Positions 16,650 to 24,976 of a stretch of DNA of 48,264 nucleotides are shown piece by piece. Each line of letters opens with the position of its first letter. Within the stretch, counting starts at the first letter, position 1. The position numbers and the translations under genes are program-made. Source of the stretch: an uncultured Bacilli bacterium. Its GTDB lineage: Bacteria; Bacillota_I; Bacilli_A; RF39; UBA660. The stretch is from positions 1-48,264 of the forward strand of contig CALVRZ010000007.1 of NCBI GenBank assembly GCA_944358875.1. The letters run 5' to 3'. The notes below the pieces were generated by a model. It had not been told where the DNA came from. It made no database searches and saw nothing but the letters and a program-made list of their open reading frames with translations.

Positions 16650-18394
16650 AATTTCACTCCTTTAATCTTCGATATTTCATTTATTATTTCTAATTGTTTT
16701 CGCATATCAGATTCATTTCTTAAACTTTGTTCTAACTCTTTTATTTTTTTATCTTTAACATATTTGTTAATGGATATAATATAATCATCAATTTCCATTA
16801 GATTAGTCTGTTCTTTATTAAATTCCGGGCGATTGTTTAAGGAAAGAATATTACTTAGTGCTTGTTTTAATTCCTCTTTGTCACTAATGTAACTAATAAA
16901 GTCAGCTTCATTTATTTGACCATATTTATGATAATAGGCAATTATTTCGTTAGATAAATATCTTATGGTAGGTGTTGGAAAATAACCAACTTTTTTTTCG
17001 ACAATATTTATTACTTCACTATCTTTTAACATATAATAGATGAGACTAAGCTCAGCTTTTTCGTATTGAGTTTTATTTTGGTCATTATTTTGGACAATGG
17101 TCTTTGGCCTTGGTTGATTAACTTCTTTAGGTTTATTGTATTGTTGATACTTTTGATATAACGTGTCATAACTGATATTGAATTCTTGAGCCATTTTCCT
17201 TAGTGTTAATTCAACAACAATGTCATCTTTGGTTTTGGTTAATTCTTTAATCGTCTCCTCTAAAAATGATGATATATCATTTATATCTTTTAGGTTTTTC
17301 CCATGTCTTAATAATTGCATTTTGAAGTCAATGACAGAGATAGCATTAGCAATTTTATTTAGAAAAGCATCTTTACCTTTATTAATGATATATTCATCGG
17401 GATCTTTATAGTCCTCTAATCTTATTATTTTAGGTTCAACATTAATTTCCTCTAAAACTTTGATGGCACTAGTTGTAGCTTCCTCACCAGCTTCATCGCC
17501 ATCAAAACAAAGAATAATGTTATCAGTCATCTTTTTGACTAAGTTAGCATGTTCTTTGGTAAATGATGTCCCCATGGTAGCAACACAATTATTAATACCG
17601 ACTGTTGAGGCTCTTATAACATCCATGAAGCCTTCCATAACAATGATATAATCATTTTTACGAAGGTGTTCATGAGCACGATGGTAATTATATAAGAGCT
17701 GTCTTTTTTTAAATAATGGTGTTTCTTTGGTATTAAGATATTTACTGCTATCTTTGGTGTTATAGATACGTCCAGAGAAAGCTACAATATTTCCCTGCAA
17801 ATCATATAATGGAAAGATAATACGATTAACAAAGGTATCATTACCAGTGTTGTTAGTGATACCTAGTTCAATCATTTTATCTAGAGAAACATTTTTACTT
17901 TTTAAGTAATCAGTAAGCGATACTTTTTGGATAGCTAGTCCAATTTCAAATTTCTTCATCGTTTCACGATCAATTTTTCGATCTTCTAAATATTTAACGG
18001 CATTTTTACCTAAAGCTGTATTTATATTATTCTGATAGAATTTTGTAGCTAATTTATAAATTTCTAAATCTTTTTGATGAGGATTTTCAATTCTTGTACT
18101 ATGTTCTAGATTATATCCTAATTTACTTCCTAAAAGGCGTACTGCTTCGATGAAACTAATATGTTCATAATCAGATACAAAAGTAAAAACATTGCCCGTT
18201 GCTCCACAAGAGAAACATGTGAAAATTTGTTTTTCAGGTGAGACACTCATACTCGGTGAATGATCATCATGGAAAGGACAAACACCAAAGTAGTTTTTAC
18301 CTTTTTTCGTCAATGGAAGATATCTAGATATGACTTCAACAATATCAGTTCTTTTACGAATATCATTAATGATTTCTTCACTTATCTGTGCCAT
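16643..18394 (-). CDS. dnaG: DNA primase DnaG
   Basis: A 583-residue primase, slightly shorter than the Bacillus protein (about 603). The N-terminal CHC2 zinc finger has Cys39, His42, Cys60 and Cys63. The catalytic core (about 110-330) has the Toprim motifs VMEGFMDVI and CFDGDEAG. The C-terminal part (about 430-583) is the helical DnaB-binding domain and is the most diverged. The enzyme makes RNA primers at the replication fork. The start is supported by GAGGTGAT upstream. It is first in the operon with rpoD and trmK. The stop is TAG. Confidence 0.98.
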   Translation of the reverse strand: MAQISEEIINDIRKRTDIVEVISRYLPLTKKGKNYFGVCPFHDDHSPSMSVSPEKQIFTCFSCGATGNVFTFVSDYEHISFIEAVRLLGSKLGYNLEHSTRIENPHQKDLEIYKLATKFYQNNINTALGKNAVKYLEDRKIDRETMKKFEIGLAIQKVSLTDYLKSKNVSLDKMIELGITNNTGNDTFVNRIIFPLYDLQGNIVAFSGRIYNTKDSSKYLNTKETPLFKKRQLLYNYHRAHEHLRKNDYIIVMEGFMDVIRASTVGINNCVATMGTSFTKEHANLVKKMTDNIILCFDGDEAGEEATTSAIKVLEEINVEPKIIRLEDYKDPDEYIINKGKDAFLNKIANAISVIDFKMQLLRHGKNLKDINDISSFLEETIKELTKTKDDIVVELTLRKMAQEFNISYDTLYQKYQQYNKPKEVNQPRPKTIVQNNDQNKTQYEKAELSLIYYMLKDSEVINIVEKKVGYFPTPTIRYLSNEIIAYYHKYGQINEADFISYISDKEELKQALSNILSLNNRPEFNKEQTNLMEIDDYIISINKYVKDKKIKELEQSLRNESDMRKQLEIINEISKIKGVKLC

Positions 18395-18497
18395 GATGAA
18401 ATCACCTCTCTAATTATAATATTCTACATAAATTGCCATTTTCCTTTTTTTTATGGCAATTTTTTAGAAAAAAACGCATTTTTTTAACAATTTTTGA

Positions 18498-19523
18498 TTA
18501 TTTGATGAACATTGAGTCCCCAAATGAGAAAAACCGATACTCATTTTTAACAGCTTCTTGATAGGCATTTAGGATTATTTCACGGCTAGCAAAGGCAGAA
18601 ACTAACATGACTAAAGTTGATTTTGGTAAGTGAAAATTAGTTATTAATCCATCAATAGCTTTAAACTTAAAACCGGGATAGATGAAGATATCCGTCCAAC
18701 CAGAATATTCTCCAAATTGACCATACTTAGCTATAATAGTCTCTAGTGTTCTTGTAGTGGTAGTACCAACACTGATGATACGACGACTTTCTTTTTTTGC
18801 AGTGTTTAAAATTTGGGCTGTTTCTTTATTCATGGTATAAAATTCTGAATGCATTTTATGTTTAGTTACGTCTTCAACGTTAACAGGACGAAATGTACCT
18901 AGTCCAACATGAAGCGTTACATAACAAATTGTAATACCTTTAGTTTTAATTTTATTTAGTAATTCTTCGGTGAAATGAAGACCCGCGGTAGGAGCAGCGG
19001 CACTTCCCTCTTCTTTAGCATAGACGGTTTGATAACGACCTTGATCTTCTAACTTTTCTTTGATATATGGTGGCAAAGGCATCGTGCCTAGTTTATCTAA
19101 AATTTCATAAAAGATACCATCATAGATAAAATCTAAATGGCGAATACCCTCTTCCCCAACTTTAATGCATTTGGCTTTTAAAAGACCATCGCCAAAAGAT
19201 ATGATGGTTCCTTCTTTAACCCTTTTAGCGGGTTTAGTTAGACATTCCCAAGTATTATCTTTAATATTCTTTAGAAGTAATATTTCAATATGAGCTTCAG
19301 TATTTTCTTTAACACCAAAAAGACGAGCGGGTATTACTTTGGTGTTATTTAAAACTAATATATCTCCTTTATTTAAATAATCAATAATATCATAAAAATG
19401 TTTATGTTCAATTGCTCCTGTATGACGATCTAGGACCATCATCCTTGATTCATCTCTTTTTTCTAATGGGGTTTGGGCAATTAGATTTTCCGGTAAATAG
19501 TAATCAAAATCATCTGTTTTCAT
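18498..19523 (-). CDS. queA: S-adenosylmethionine:tRNA ribosyltransferase-isomerase QueA
   Basis: A 341-residue enzyme of queuosine synthesis that moves the ribosyl part of SAM onto preQ1 in tRNA to form epoxyqueuosine. Family motifs are [13 protein letters not shown] at the start, [44 protein letters not shown] and [20 protein letters not shown]. The ATG at 19523 is chosen over one eight codons upstream because AAGGAGGT lies directly before it and the family starts at this point. The usual neighbours tgt and ruvB are absent, so it seems a single-gene unit between dnaG and a plus-strand unknown. Confidence 0.97.
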   Translation of the reverse strand: MKTDDFDYYLPENLIAQTPLEKRDESRMMVLDRHTGAIEHKHFYDIIDYLNKGDILVLNNTKVIPARLFGVKENTEAHIEILLLKNIKDNTWECLTKPAKRVKEGTIISFGDGLLKAKCIKVGEEGIRHLDFIYDGIFYEILDKLGTMPLPPYIKEKLEDQGRYQTVYAKEEGSAAAPTAGLHFTEELLNKIKTKGITICYVTLHVGLGTFRPVNVEDVTKHKMHSEFYTMNKETAQILNTAKKESRRIISVGTTTTRTLETIIAKYGQFGEYSGWTDIFIYPGFKFKAIDGLITNFHLPKSTLVMLVSAFASREIILNAYQEAVKNEYRFFSFGDSMFIK

Positions 19524-19665
19524 AAGTAGAACCTCCTTAAAATTCAATTTCAGAGTATATTATAGCACATTTTTTTATTTTCTGTTATCTATTTAGAAAG
19601 AAAAAGACAAGTTATGAGTTTAACTTGTGCTTATTATTATAGTTTTATTAATTTTGGAGTTACCA

Positions 19666-20004
19666 GTGAAAATATATTTCATATATTATAGTATGAAAGA
19701 ATTATTTTTAGGTTCTCTTGTAACTAGTTATAGTGATTTTTTAGAAGGTAATATTATTAGTAATGTTATTGTTAATATCGAGAATAATATGGCTAAAGAA
19801 ATTATTACGGGAGAAAAATTTTCGATAATTACTATTAGTGATAAAGGATATGGCATTTGTAATCTTGTTAATATTACTAATAAGAAAAAAATGTTACAAG
19901 TTATTGCGGATTATTTAGTAGAACATCGTAATTTTGATGAATTTGCCAAGTCATTAAATTTGGCTAGAGAACAAAAAGAATTACCTAAAGTGAAAAGAAG
20001 GTAA
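19666..20004 (+). CDS. Unknown protein, 112 residues
   Basis: I do not recognise this family. The start is taken as GTG at 19666 because GGAG lies six bases upstream; a longer frame opens at 19627 without a ribosome binding site. The N-terminus (KIYFIYYSMKELFLGSL) is mildly hydrophobic. The middle has two beta-like segments (IVNIENNMAKEIITGEKF, SIITISDKGYGICNLV) and the end is a charged helix rich in Lys and Glu. It lies convergent to pdp with only a five-base gap between stop codons. Codon use looks like that of its neighbours and it has no visible foreign traits. Confidence 0.55.
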   Translation: MKIYFIYYSMKELFLGSLVTSYSDFLEGNIISNVIVNIENNMAKEIITGEKFSIITISDKGYGICNLVNITNKKKMLQVIADYLVEHRNFDEFAKSLNLAREQKELPKVKRR

Positions 20005-20009
20005 CTCTT

Positions 20010-21278
20010 TTATTTAATAATTTCATAAATTAATTTAGGATTTTCAATAGGCGTTTCACTTAAAGTAAAGATATCAAACTTTAGATTATTAATATCTTTA
20101 TTGGTATAAACGGTATAAACAACATCGTCTATATTTAGATAATCATTTATTTTTTTATTGATAATAATACCGGCGGAATAATCGATAGTATCTTCTTTAT
20201 TTTCACGACCGGCGCCAAGTTCCATTGATAATCTACCTAATTTATAAGCATCAATATTAGTTAAATAACCTGGTTTATTAGTTTTTACTTGATAGATGTT
20301 GGCTTTTTTAGTCATTTTTGATAAATCACCGTGTTGAGCTTGGACGAATTCTAAGAACTTCGTATAGGCTTTGCCAGTTTTTAAATTATCTAAGATTTGT
20401 TTTTCGGCCTCCTCATAGGATATGTTTAGACCTAAACTTACCATGTACGAAGCTATGGCAACACATAGTTCTTTAAGAGGACCATCTGTTTTACCCATTA
20501 GTATATTAATGGCTTCTTCAACTTCTAATGTGTTACCAATATTGTTACCTAGAGGTATATCCATATTAGTTAAAAGGCAGATAACTTTCATATTATTGCT
20601 ATTTCCTATTTTAATCATGATGTTAGCTAGTTCTTTAGCTGTTTCTAAATCTTTAATTAAAGCACCTGATCCGACTTTGATATCTAAGACAAGATTGTGA
20701 CTACCTGATGCTATTTTCTTACTCATGATAGATGAGGCAATTAAGGCTGGCGATTCAACAGTTCCGGTTACATCTCTTAGAGCATATATTTTTTTGTCGG
20801 CAGGGACAAGATTTTTGGTACTAGTAATAATGGACAAGCCAATATTATTAACTTGATTTAAAAATTCTTCTTCAGTTAAATTTGTAACAAAACCAGGAAT
20901 AGCTTCTAGTTTATCAATAGTACCTCCCGTGTGACTTAAACCACGGCCACTCATCTTGGCAACTTTGACACCGCATGAAGCAACGAGAGGTGCTACGATC
21001 AAAGTAGTTTTATCCCCTACACCACCAGTTGAATGTTTGTCTGCGACGGCTGTACCCAATGATGTTAAGTCAATTCGATCGCCACTTTCTAACATAAATT
21101 TAGTTAGACTATTTATTTCTTCTTCATTCATTCCATTTAAAACGATGGCCATTAAAAGACTACTCATTTGGTAATCTTTAATATTATCATTTAAATAGTT
21201 TTCAATTACATATTTAATTTCTTCCGTCGTTAGTGGTTCATGATTTTTCTTTTTGGTTATGATATCAATTATATTCAT
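20010..21278 (-). CDS. pdp: Pyrimidine-nucleoside phosphorylase
   Basis: A 422-residue enzyme of the thymidine/pyrimidine-nucleoside phosphorylase family. It splits uridine, thymidine or deoxyuridine with phosphate into base and pentose-1-phosphate for salvage. The active-site signature is visible as DKHSTGGVGDKTTLIVAPLV and KMSGRGLSHTGGTIDKLE; the alpha domain starts at the N-terminus (KKNHEPLTTEEIKYVIE) and the C-terminal beta domain holds KPGYLTNIDAYKLG. It lies 29 bp after scpB in the scpA-scpB-pdp unit. Other salvage genes such as deoC or cdd are not near. Confidence 0.96.
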   Translation of the reverse strand: MNIIDIITKKKNHEPLTTEEIKYVIENYLNDNIKDYQMSSLLMAIVLNGMNEEEINSLTKFMLESGDRIDLTSLGTAVADKHSTGGVGDKTTLIVAPLVASCGVKVAKMSGRGLSHTGGTIDKLEAIPGFVTNLTEEEFLNQVNNIGLSIITSTKNLVPADKKIYALRDVTGTVESPALIASSIMSKKIASGSHNLVLDIKVGSGALIKDLETAKELANIMIKIGNSNNMKVICLLTNMDIPLGNNIGNTLEVEEAINILMGKTDGPLKELCVAIASYMVSLGLNISYEEAEKQILDNLKTGKAYTKFLEFVQAQHGDLSKMTKKANIYQVKTNKPGYLTNIDAYKLGRLSMELGAGRENKEDTIDYSAGIIINKKINDYLNIDDVVYTVYTNKDINNLKFDIFTLSETPIENPKLIYEIIK

Positions 21279-21307
21279 AAATTTTAGCCCCTTTTCTTTG
21301 ATTCTTT

Positions 21308-21874
21308 TTAATTTTCTTCTTTATATATGGATGTAAACAAGTCGCTATCCTCGTCAATTTCAGTTTCTTCTTGGATATATTTGCTTATATCTGGTAAATC
21401 TTTTAATGAGGATAAATTGAAACAATCGAGAAAATCATCAGTTGTTTTATATAAAAGAGGATGACCGGGTAAGTCTGATCTTCCACTTTCTTTGATGAGG
21501 CCTTTGGCAACTAGTTTTCTTATAACATAACTAGAGTCTACACCTCTTAATTTATCAATTTCAATTCTAGTAATTGGTTCATTATAGGCAATGATAGCTA
21601 AAGTTTCTAAAGCTGAATTGGATAAGCGATAATACTTAGGAGTAGACACTAATTTTTCGTAGTACTTTTTATGTTCTTCTTTAGTTGTTAGTTTATAGGC
21701 ATTACCTAAATATTTGATGGTTAAACCACGATTGGGATTTTGATAGTTCTCTTGTAATCTATTTATTAGACTTTCGGCTTCTTCTTCAGTTATTTCTAAA
21801 ATATCTCTGATTTGTTCAAGGGATAATCCTTCATCTCCTTGAAGATATAATAATCCTTCTAATACTGCTTGCAT
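21308..21874 (-). CDS. scpB: Segregation and condensation protein B
   Basis: A 188-residue protein with two winged-helix domains. The conserved middle LSNSALETLAIIAYNEPITRIEID and VDSSYVIRKLVAKGLIKE are ScpB hallmarks, and GRSDLPGHPLLYKTT matches the second wing. ScpB dimers bind ScpA and, with SMC, form the condensin-like complex that folds and segregates the chromosome. It starts one base after scpA, so the two are translationally coupled. The C-terminal tail is acidic. Confidence 0.96.
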   Translation of the reverse strand: MQAVLEGLLYLQGDEGLSLEQIRDILEITEEEAESLINRLQENYQNPNRGLTIKYLGNAYKLTTKEEHKKYYEKLVSTPKYYRLSNSALETLAIIAYNEPITRIEIDKLRGVDSSYVIRKLVAKGLIKESGRSDLPGHPLLYKTTDDFLDCFNLSSLKDLPDISKYIQEETEIDEDSDLFTSIYKEEN

Positions 21875-21875
21875 A

Positions 21876-22613
21876 TTATCCCTCCTTTAGTTCAACATAG
21901 ATTTTTTCAAAATTTTTACTTTGTTCTAAGTTGATGGTATTTTCTTTAGCTAATTCTAAGATGGAAAGAAAAGTTACAACAATATAACTTTTATTATAAA
22001 TATCAAATAGTTCATCAAAAGTTACTTTTTTCTTTGTTAATAGCAAACTTTTAATACGACTTTTTCTTTCTTTAACACTGTACTCTTTATTAGTAATTTT
22101 AGTTTTTAATGGCTTTTCAGCATTCTTCCTTTGAATAAACGCAATAAAAGCATCAAGTAATTCACTAACGTCAGTATCGCTTTGATGAGCATAGCTACTA
22201 CTTTCAGACATGATTAAATGATTTAAATTTTCAGGTAGTTTAATATATATTTCATGTCTTTGATTTTCTAATTCTTGAAAGTCGTTAGCGATATCTTTAT
22301 ATCTTTGATATTCAATCAACCTTTTGATCAAATTTTCTCTTGTTACTTCTTCATCTTCTTCTTCACTTTCTTCATCTTTAGATGAACTTGGTAAAAGTGA
22401 TTTGGACTTTATTTCCATTAGTTCGGCCGCCATGACAAGATATGATGAAGCAACATTGATGTTTAACTCTTCCATTTTATTTATGTAGTCTAAATACTGT
22501 TTAGTTATTTCATCAATTGATATGTCATAAATATCAATATTTGATTCTTTGATTAGATGAAGTAAGAGATCTAAGGGACCTTCAAACTCGGTTATTTTTA
22601 CTTGATAATCCAT
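21876..22613 (-). CDS. scpA: Segregation and condensation protein A
   Basis: A 245-residue kleisin. The N-terminus (VKITEFEGPLDLLLHLIKES) binds the SMC neck, and LVMAAELMEIKSKSLLP is the conserved second helix. The acidic middle (KDEESEEEDEEVT) and C-terminal winged helix (TFDELFDIYNKSYIVVTFLSILELAK) complete the family layout. It bridges SMC heads with ScpB. It is first in scpA-scpB-pdp with AAGGAGGG before the ATG. Confidence 0.96.
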   Translation of the reverse strand: MDYQVKITEFEGPLDLLLHLIKESNIDIYDISIDEITKQYLDYINKMEELNINVASSYLVMAAELMEIKSKSLLPSSSKDEESEEEDEEVTRENLIKRLIEYQRYKDIANDFQELENQRHEIYIKLPENLNHLIMSESSSYAHQSDTDVSELLDAFIAFIQRKNAEKPLKTKITNKEYSVKERKSRIKSLLLTKKKVTFDELFDIYNKSYIVVTFLSILELAKENTINLEQSKNFEKIYVELKEG

Positions 22614-22760
22614 ATTATTGTCCCTCCTTTAGTAATTATTTCTTTTAAATTATATCATGAATTATTTTATTTGACAATTGGAAATAATTCTTGGCTTATA
22701 TATTTTATTCATACTTTATTTAACTAGAGGAAAAATAATAATGATTAAAGATAATAAAAA

Positions 22761-22779
22761 TGTAACCAAATTGGTTACA
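22761..22779. promoter_or_regulatory. 19-bp perfect palindrome, possible operator
   Basis: TGTAACCAA and its complement flank a single A. It lies about 150 bp upstream of scpA and about 70 bp past the end of the small HTH gene. Symmetry of this length with no following T-run fits a dimeric regulator's operator; which regulator is unknown. Confidence 0.45.
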
Positions 22780-22822
22780 TAAATTACCAAGTTTTTGTGT
22801 TACAATATGATTGAGGGAAAAA

Positions 22823-22841
22823 AACACTTTGATTAAGTGTT
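22823..22841 (-). terminator. Terminator of the HTH gene
   Basis: AACACTT (22823-22829) pairs with AAGTGTT (22835-22841); on the minus strand a run of T follows. Confidence 0.75.
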
Positions 22842-22849
22842 TTGGTGAG

Positions 22850-23101
22850 TTATTCATGTGATACATATTTTAGGATATCAGATATATTACAGTTTAAAAC
22901 ATAACAAAACTTAGCTAAGACATCTAAATCCACTCTTGTTAAGGGTGCGTTAGTGTAATATGCTTTGATGGTACTATGTTTTAACCCCGTTAGTTTGCTC
23001 ATCTGATAAACATTTACTTGGCGGGTATCCATGATCGATTTTAGGTTAATTGCGACTTTACCATAATCTCTTAACTCACTAATCCCTCTTACTTTATTCA
23101 T
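22850..23101 (-). CDS. Small Xre/Cro-type helix-turn-helix regulator
   Basis: An 83-residue protein that is nearly all HTH domain. NLKSIMDTRQVNVYQMSKLTG leads into TGLKHSTIKAYY (recognition helix) and VDLDVLAKFCYVLNCNISDIL, the usual end of a Cro/C1 domain with the 'L.kIa..L.c...dll' pattern. A TTG-started extension of five codons is rejected because GGAGG lies just before the ATG at 23101. It has its own terminator and no toxin or phage gene beside it. It may bind the nearby palindrome at 22761 (inference). Confidence 0.85.
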   Translation of the reverse strand: MNKVRGISELRDYGKVAINLKSIMDTRQVNVYQMSKLTGLKHSTIKAYYTNAPLTRVDLDVLAKFCYVLNCNISDILKYVSHE

Positions 23102-23205
23102 GTTTTTGACCTCCAAGTCAATTATATTGTATCATGAATAAATCTTTTTAAATATACCTTTACAAGGGTGCCTTTATAAGGTAATATTTATATAGGAGGG
23201 TGTTT

Positions 23206-23430
23206 ATGAAAATAGACGAGATGGCCAAAATTTTAGCTGAAGATATGATCGAACATGCAAAAGAAAACAATGATAGTTTAAATGCTACTTTGAAAAAAGT
23301 TTTGGCAAAACATGGTTGGTTAGATAGTGAAGATAGTTCCATGATTATGGTTAAGACAATTGATACAATTACAGAAATGGGCTATGACATCGACCAAATT
23401 GATCCTTTGAAATTTAAGAGATTTAAATAG
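23206..23430 (+). CDS. Unknown 74-residue protein
   Basis: I do not recognise a family. It is a compact, mostly helical acidic protein (KIDEMAKILAEDMIEHAKE, LNATLKKVLAKHGWLDSE, MIMVKTIDTITEMGYDIDQ) with no membrane segment or Cys. ATG at 23206 is chosen because TAGGAGGG lies just upstream. It is convergent with sigE and the stop codons are adjacent (TAG at 23428-23430, sigE stop from 23431), so the two 3' ends abut. It may be a small conserved protein of the lineage. Confidence 0.6.
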   Translation: MKIDEMAKILAEDMIEHAKENNDSLNATLKKVLAKHGWLDSEDSSMIMVKTIDTITEMGYDIDQIDPLKFKRFK

Positions 23431-24120
23431 TTATATTTTAATAATATTACTTAGTTTTTTAATTACTTTTTTTTCAATACGGGATATGTATGATTGAGAG
23501 ATACCTAATAAGTCGGCGACTTCTTTTTGGGTCATCTCTTTTTTTCCGTTTAAACCATAGCGAAGTTCAATTATTTCTTTATCTCTTTGATCTAATTTTT
23601 TAACTTCTTGATAAAGCATGGTTTTATCTAAATCGTCTTCTAAACCTTTGGTGACAATATCAGGATCGGTTCCTAGAACATCTTCTAAATGAAGTTCATT
23701 ACCTTCACCATCAAAACTTAAACTATCTTCAAAACTAATTTCGGTTCTCTTTTTTTTGGTTTTTCTTAAATACATGAGAATTTCATTGTCGATACAACGA
23801 GAGGCATAAGTTGCTAATTTAATGTTTTTATCTAACTTATAAGTGTTTACACCTTTGATAAGACCAATGGTACCAATCGATACTAAGTCTTCTAAATCAA
23901 TATTGGTGTTTTCATATTTTTTAGCTAGAAAAACAACTAATCTTAAATTATGTTCAATTAATTTGTTTCTAGCCTCTTCATCATTTTGCATGGCTAGTTC
24001 AACATATTTTACTTCTTCTTCTTTGCTTAATGGTTCTGGTAACTTATCGGTACTTCCTACATAGAAAAGATGATTAAAACGAGATAATACTTTTTTAATA
24101 AATAATATTAGTTTGTGCAT
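23431..24120 (-). CDS. sigE: Sporulation sigma factor SigE
   Basis: A 229-residue sigma factor with a hydrophobic, basic N-terminus (KLILFIKKVLSRFNHLFYVG) matching the pro-sequence removed when pro-SigE is activated. Region 2 contains NLRLVVFLAKKYENTNIDLEDLVSIGTIGLIKG and region 4 the HTH MTQKEVADLLGISQSYISRIE. It directs early mother-cell transcription in sporulation. The processing protease SpoIIGA lies directly upstream (17-bp gap), the standard pair. In most Bacilli sigG follows, but here the next gene is an unrelated plus-strand ORF. Confidence 0.95.
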   Translation of the reverse strand: MHKLILFIKKVLSRFNHLFYVGSTDKLPEPLSKEEEVKYVELAMQNDEEARNKLIEHNLRLVVFLAKKYENTNIDLEDLVSIGTIGLIKGVNTYKLDKNIKLATYASRCIDNEILMYLRKTKKKRTEISFEDSLSFDGEGNELHLEDVLGTDPDIVTKGLEDDLDKTMLYQEVKKLDQRDKEIIELRYGLNGKKEMTQKEVADLLGISQSYISRIEKKVIKKLSNIIKI

Positions 24121-24137
24121 TTTTTTCTTCCTTTCTT

Positions 24138-24917
24138 TTATTTAATTAATTCGGGATGAATAATACAGTCAACGCCGTCGATAGTAATATCATTGTCAGT
24201 GATTCCTATTAATACTTTTTTAGTGATGATTTGATTATCGATGATTACTTTTTGGGGTTTGAAACATTTTAATAGTTCTTCATGGTTGACAACTTGATAT
24301 GGGACTAGTAAATAATGTTCTTGTGGGAGTATTTTGCTTTGATTTACAATTATGATTGGACTTCTCGTATAGGGATCTTTGAGGTTGTTGCCTGTATCGA
24401 CGAAACCTGTTAAAGATATTTTGGTTTGGTCTTTTAAGTATATGTCCAATTGGTAGTAATTAGAATAGTTATTTTTTAGTTCCTTGACATTTTTTATATA
24501 TAAATAAATAATGATAGGACTTAAAATGATGATGACAATAAAGTTCAGACTTAAGCCATCATGATAAAAAGTTAAGCCTTCTTGATGATAGAAAAATTGG
24601 ACATTTAGAAGATAGAGGGTACCTCCTAAAATGATACTTGTGATGTATAGATAGGTTAGGTTTTTGATAGTATAACGGATATTTTGATAATGGAATGATA
24701 CGATAACCATGATAATGGAAATAATAAATTTAATAAGTAGGCATGTTAGGTTTGTTAGTTTGATAAAAAGAGCAAGCGTTGTTAAACTGCCGATTAAGGC
24801 GGCGATGATTAGGCGTTTAATACTGGTTTTTCTTTTTAGAATAATGCTAACAGCGATAAGAAGAAAGAGATCAATAACAAGATTTAAGAGTAATACTAAG
24901 TCAACATATACTTTCAT
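24138..24917 (-). CDS. spoIIGA: Pro-SigE processing protease SpoIIGA
   Basis: A 259-residue protein with five or so membrane helices (about 1-140) and a C-terminal aspartic-protease domain. The catalytic Asp is in GFVDTGNNLKDPYT (around residue 170), the retroviral-type DTG motif of SpoIIGA. It sits in the forespore-facing septal membrane and cuts the pro-sequence of SigE after signalling by SpoIIR. The gene begins about 60 bp after parE, with the parE terminator between, so its sporulation promoter must be weakly defined or lie inside parE. Confidence 0.93.
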   Translation of the reverse strand: MKVYVDLVLLLNLVIDLFLLIAVSIILKRKTSIKRLIIAALIGSLTTLALFIKLTNLTCLLIKFIISIIMVIVSFHYQNIRYTIKNLTYLYITSIILGGTLYLLNVQFFYHQEGLTFYHDGLSLNFIVIIILSPIIIYLYIKNVKELKNNYSNYYQLDIYLKDQTKISLTGFVDTGNNLKDPYTRSPIIIVNQSKILPQEHYLLVPYQVVNHEELLKCFKPQKVIIDNQIITKKVLIGITDNDITIDGVDCIIHPELIK

Positions 24918-24944
24918 ATTTTAGTCACCTGTTTAAGTATATAA

Positions 24945-24973
24945 AAAAGATGACGCGGTTTGTGTCATCTTTT
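24945..24973 (-). terminator. Terminator of parE
   Basis: AAAAGATGAC (24945-24954) pairs perfectly with GTCATCTTTT (24964-24973); TTTTTTATAT follows on the minus strand. It lies between parE and spoIIGA. Confidence 0.85.
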
Positions 24974-24976
24974 GTT

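Noticed and set aside
18440..18475. AAATTGCCAT/ATGGCAATTT hairpin as queA terminator
   Set aside because: On the minus strand no T-run follows the stem; on the plus strand there is no gene to end.
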